Source: Bifidobacterium vansinderenii (GTDB lineage: Bacteria > Actinomycetota > Actinomycetes > Actinomycetales > Bifidobacteriaceae). Taken from it: a stretch of DNA of 64,000 nt. The stretch spans positions 1 to 64,000 of the forward strand of contig NZ_NEWD01000028.1 in assembly GCF_002234915.1 (NCBI RefSeq), read 5' to 3'. The notes under the pieces were generated by a model. It did no database searches and was not told the origin of the DNA. It saw only the letters and a program-made list of their open reading frames with translations. Positions 63,459 through 64,000 of this stretch are shown piece after piece (positions within the stretch are counted from its first letter, which is position 1; the number at the start of each line of letters is the position of its first letter). Made by a program: the position numbers and the translations under genes.

Positions 63459-64000
63459 TCAGGCCTCGGTCTTCTCGGCTTCGAGCTTGGCGCGATCCTC
63501 GGCGAGGATGCGCTCGGTCTCGGCGATCTCCTTCTTGCCCAGCGGGTACCAGAAGGCCAGAATCAAGGCAGCCACACCCAAGCACACCACCGGCAGCAGC
63601 GTGGCCAGAGCGTACACGCCGTGGACCGTGCCGGCGGACTGCGCGACGGCATGGCCGGCGCTGGACTGGTAGCCGATCACGCCGAGCAGAATGCCGCTGA
63701 TGCCGTTGGATGCGGCCTGACCCATCTTGCGCGCCCAGGAGTTCAGACCGTAGATCGTACCGTCCTCACGCAGCTTGGTGATGGCCTGATGATGGTCGAT
63801 GACATCGGTGATGAACGCCCACACCATCAGGTTGAAGTAGCCCGCGCCAATGGCGCCGAAGAACATCATGACCAGATAGATGCGCCAGTCGGTGATCTGC
63901 ATGAAGTACATGGCGCCGTAGATCACCACGGCGAACAGCATGGTGGCGATGGACGTCTCGCGCTTGCCGAAGCGGCGGGCGAACCTGGTGGCGAACGGCG
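63459..64000 (-). CDS. GPH-family sugar importer, tandem copy 2 (partial, 3' end)
   Basis: The frame is open through the right window edge, so the start is outside. The visible 180 residues begin PFATRFARRFGKRETSIAT and align with copy 1 nearly residue for residue (GAIGAGYFNLMVWAFITDVIDHHQAITK is common), with a 2-residue longer tail (EKTEA). It is a recent duplicate or a paralogue with a changed substrate. Confidence 0.9.
   Translation of the reverse strand, partial: PFATRFARRFGKRETSIATMLFAVVIYGAMYFMQITDWRIYLVMMFFGAIGAGYFNLMVWAFITDVIDHHQAITKLREDGTIYGLNSWARKMGQAASNGISGILLGVIGYQSSAGHAVAQSAGTVHGVYALATLLPVVCLGVAALILAFWYPLGKKEIAETERILAEDRAKLEAEKTEA

Overview
The window looks like a Bifidobacterium chromosome. 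It has high GC, the arginine operon order argC-argJ-argB-argD-argF-argR followed by argG that is typical of the genus, TTATCGATAA-type LacI operators, GPH-family sugar importers, and actinobacterial DUF3043/DUF4191 membrane proteins. The species cannot be named from the sequence alone. I saw no rRNA, tRNA or CRISPR array.

Layout. 1-2042: remnant of a shuffling type I restriction specificity (hsdS) locus, with a tyrosine recombinase between two perfect 506-bp inverted copies of one target-recognition cassette. 2181-9841: arginine biosynthesis on the minus strand, with tandem ARG boxes over the argC and argG promoters. 9947-15399: a small membrane protein, pheST and an rRNA/tRNA methyltransferase. 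15589-18089: a two-gene ABC exporter whose permease carries a frameshift. 18296-25225: a 2-aminoethylphosphonate island with an RpiR regulator, phnX, phnW, an unusual permease-permease-binding-protein fusion and its ATPase. 25606-29541: a TPP-riboswitch-controlled YkoEDC-type ECF transporter with a TenA protein (thiamine or pyrimidine salvage). 29678-35993: housekeeping genes including a dipeptidase, an orphan dihydrolipoyl dehydrogenase and glnA. 36121-39456: a DUF559-type nuclease-like gene and an ABC-F gene, with three copies of a ~104-bp inverted-repeat element. 39472-42216: an amino-acid permease and a LacI regulator.

42291-64000 is a carbohydrate locus. It holds a giant GH2 beta-galactosidase, three GPH importers, a PL26-like rhamnogalacturonan lyase, a GH28 hydrolase, a CE12-like acetylesterase, two further SGNH/GDSL hydrolases, an alpha/beta esterase and a LacI regulator. 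None of the enzymes shows a signal peptide. The locus therefore appears to import pectin (rhamnogalacturonan I) fragments and finish their breakdown in the cytoplasm, with LacI proteins acting at TTATCGATAA-like operators.

The most unusual thread is that both DUF559 (Vsr-fold, nuclease-like) genes are bracketed by copies of palindromic mini-repeats. A 120-bp family flanks 49779-50189 and a 104-bp family flanks 36173-37087. This resembles a REP/RAYT arrangement with a different enzyme. It is an inference from two loci and needs a genome-wide test.
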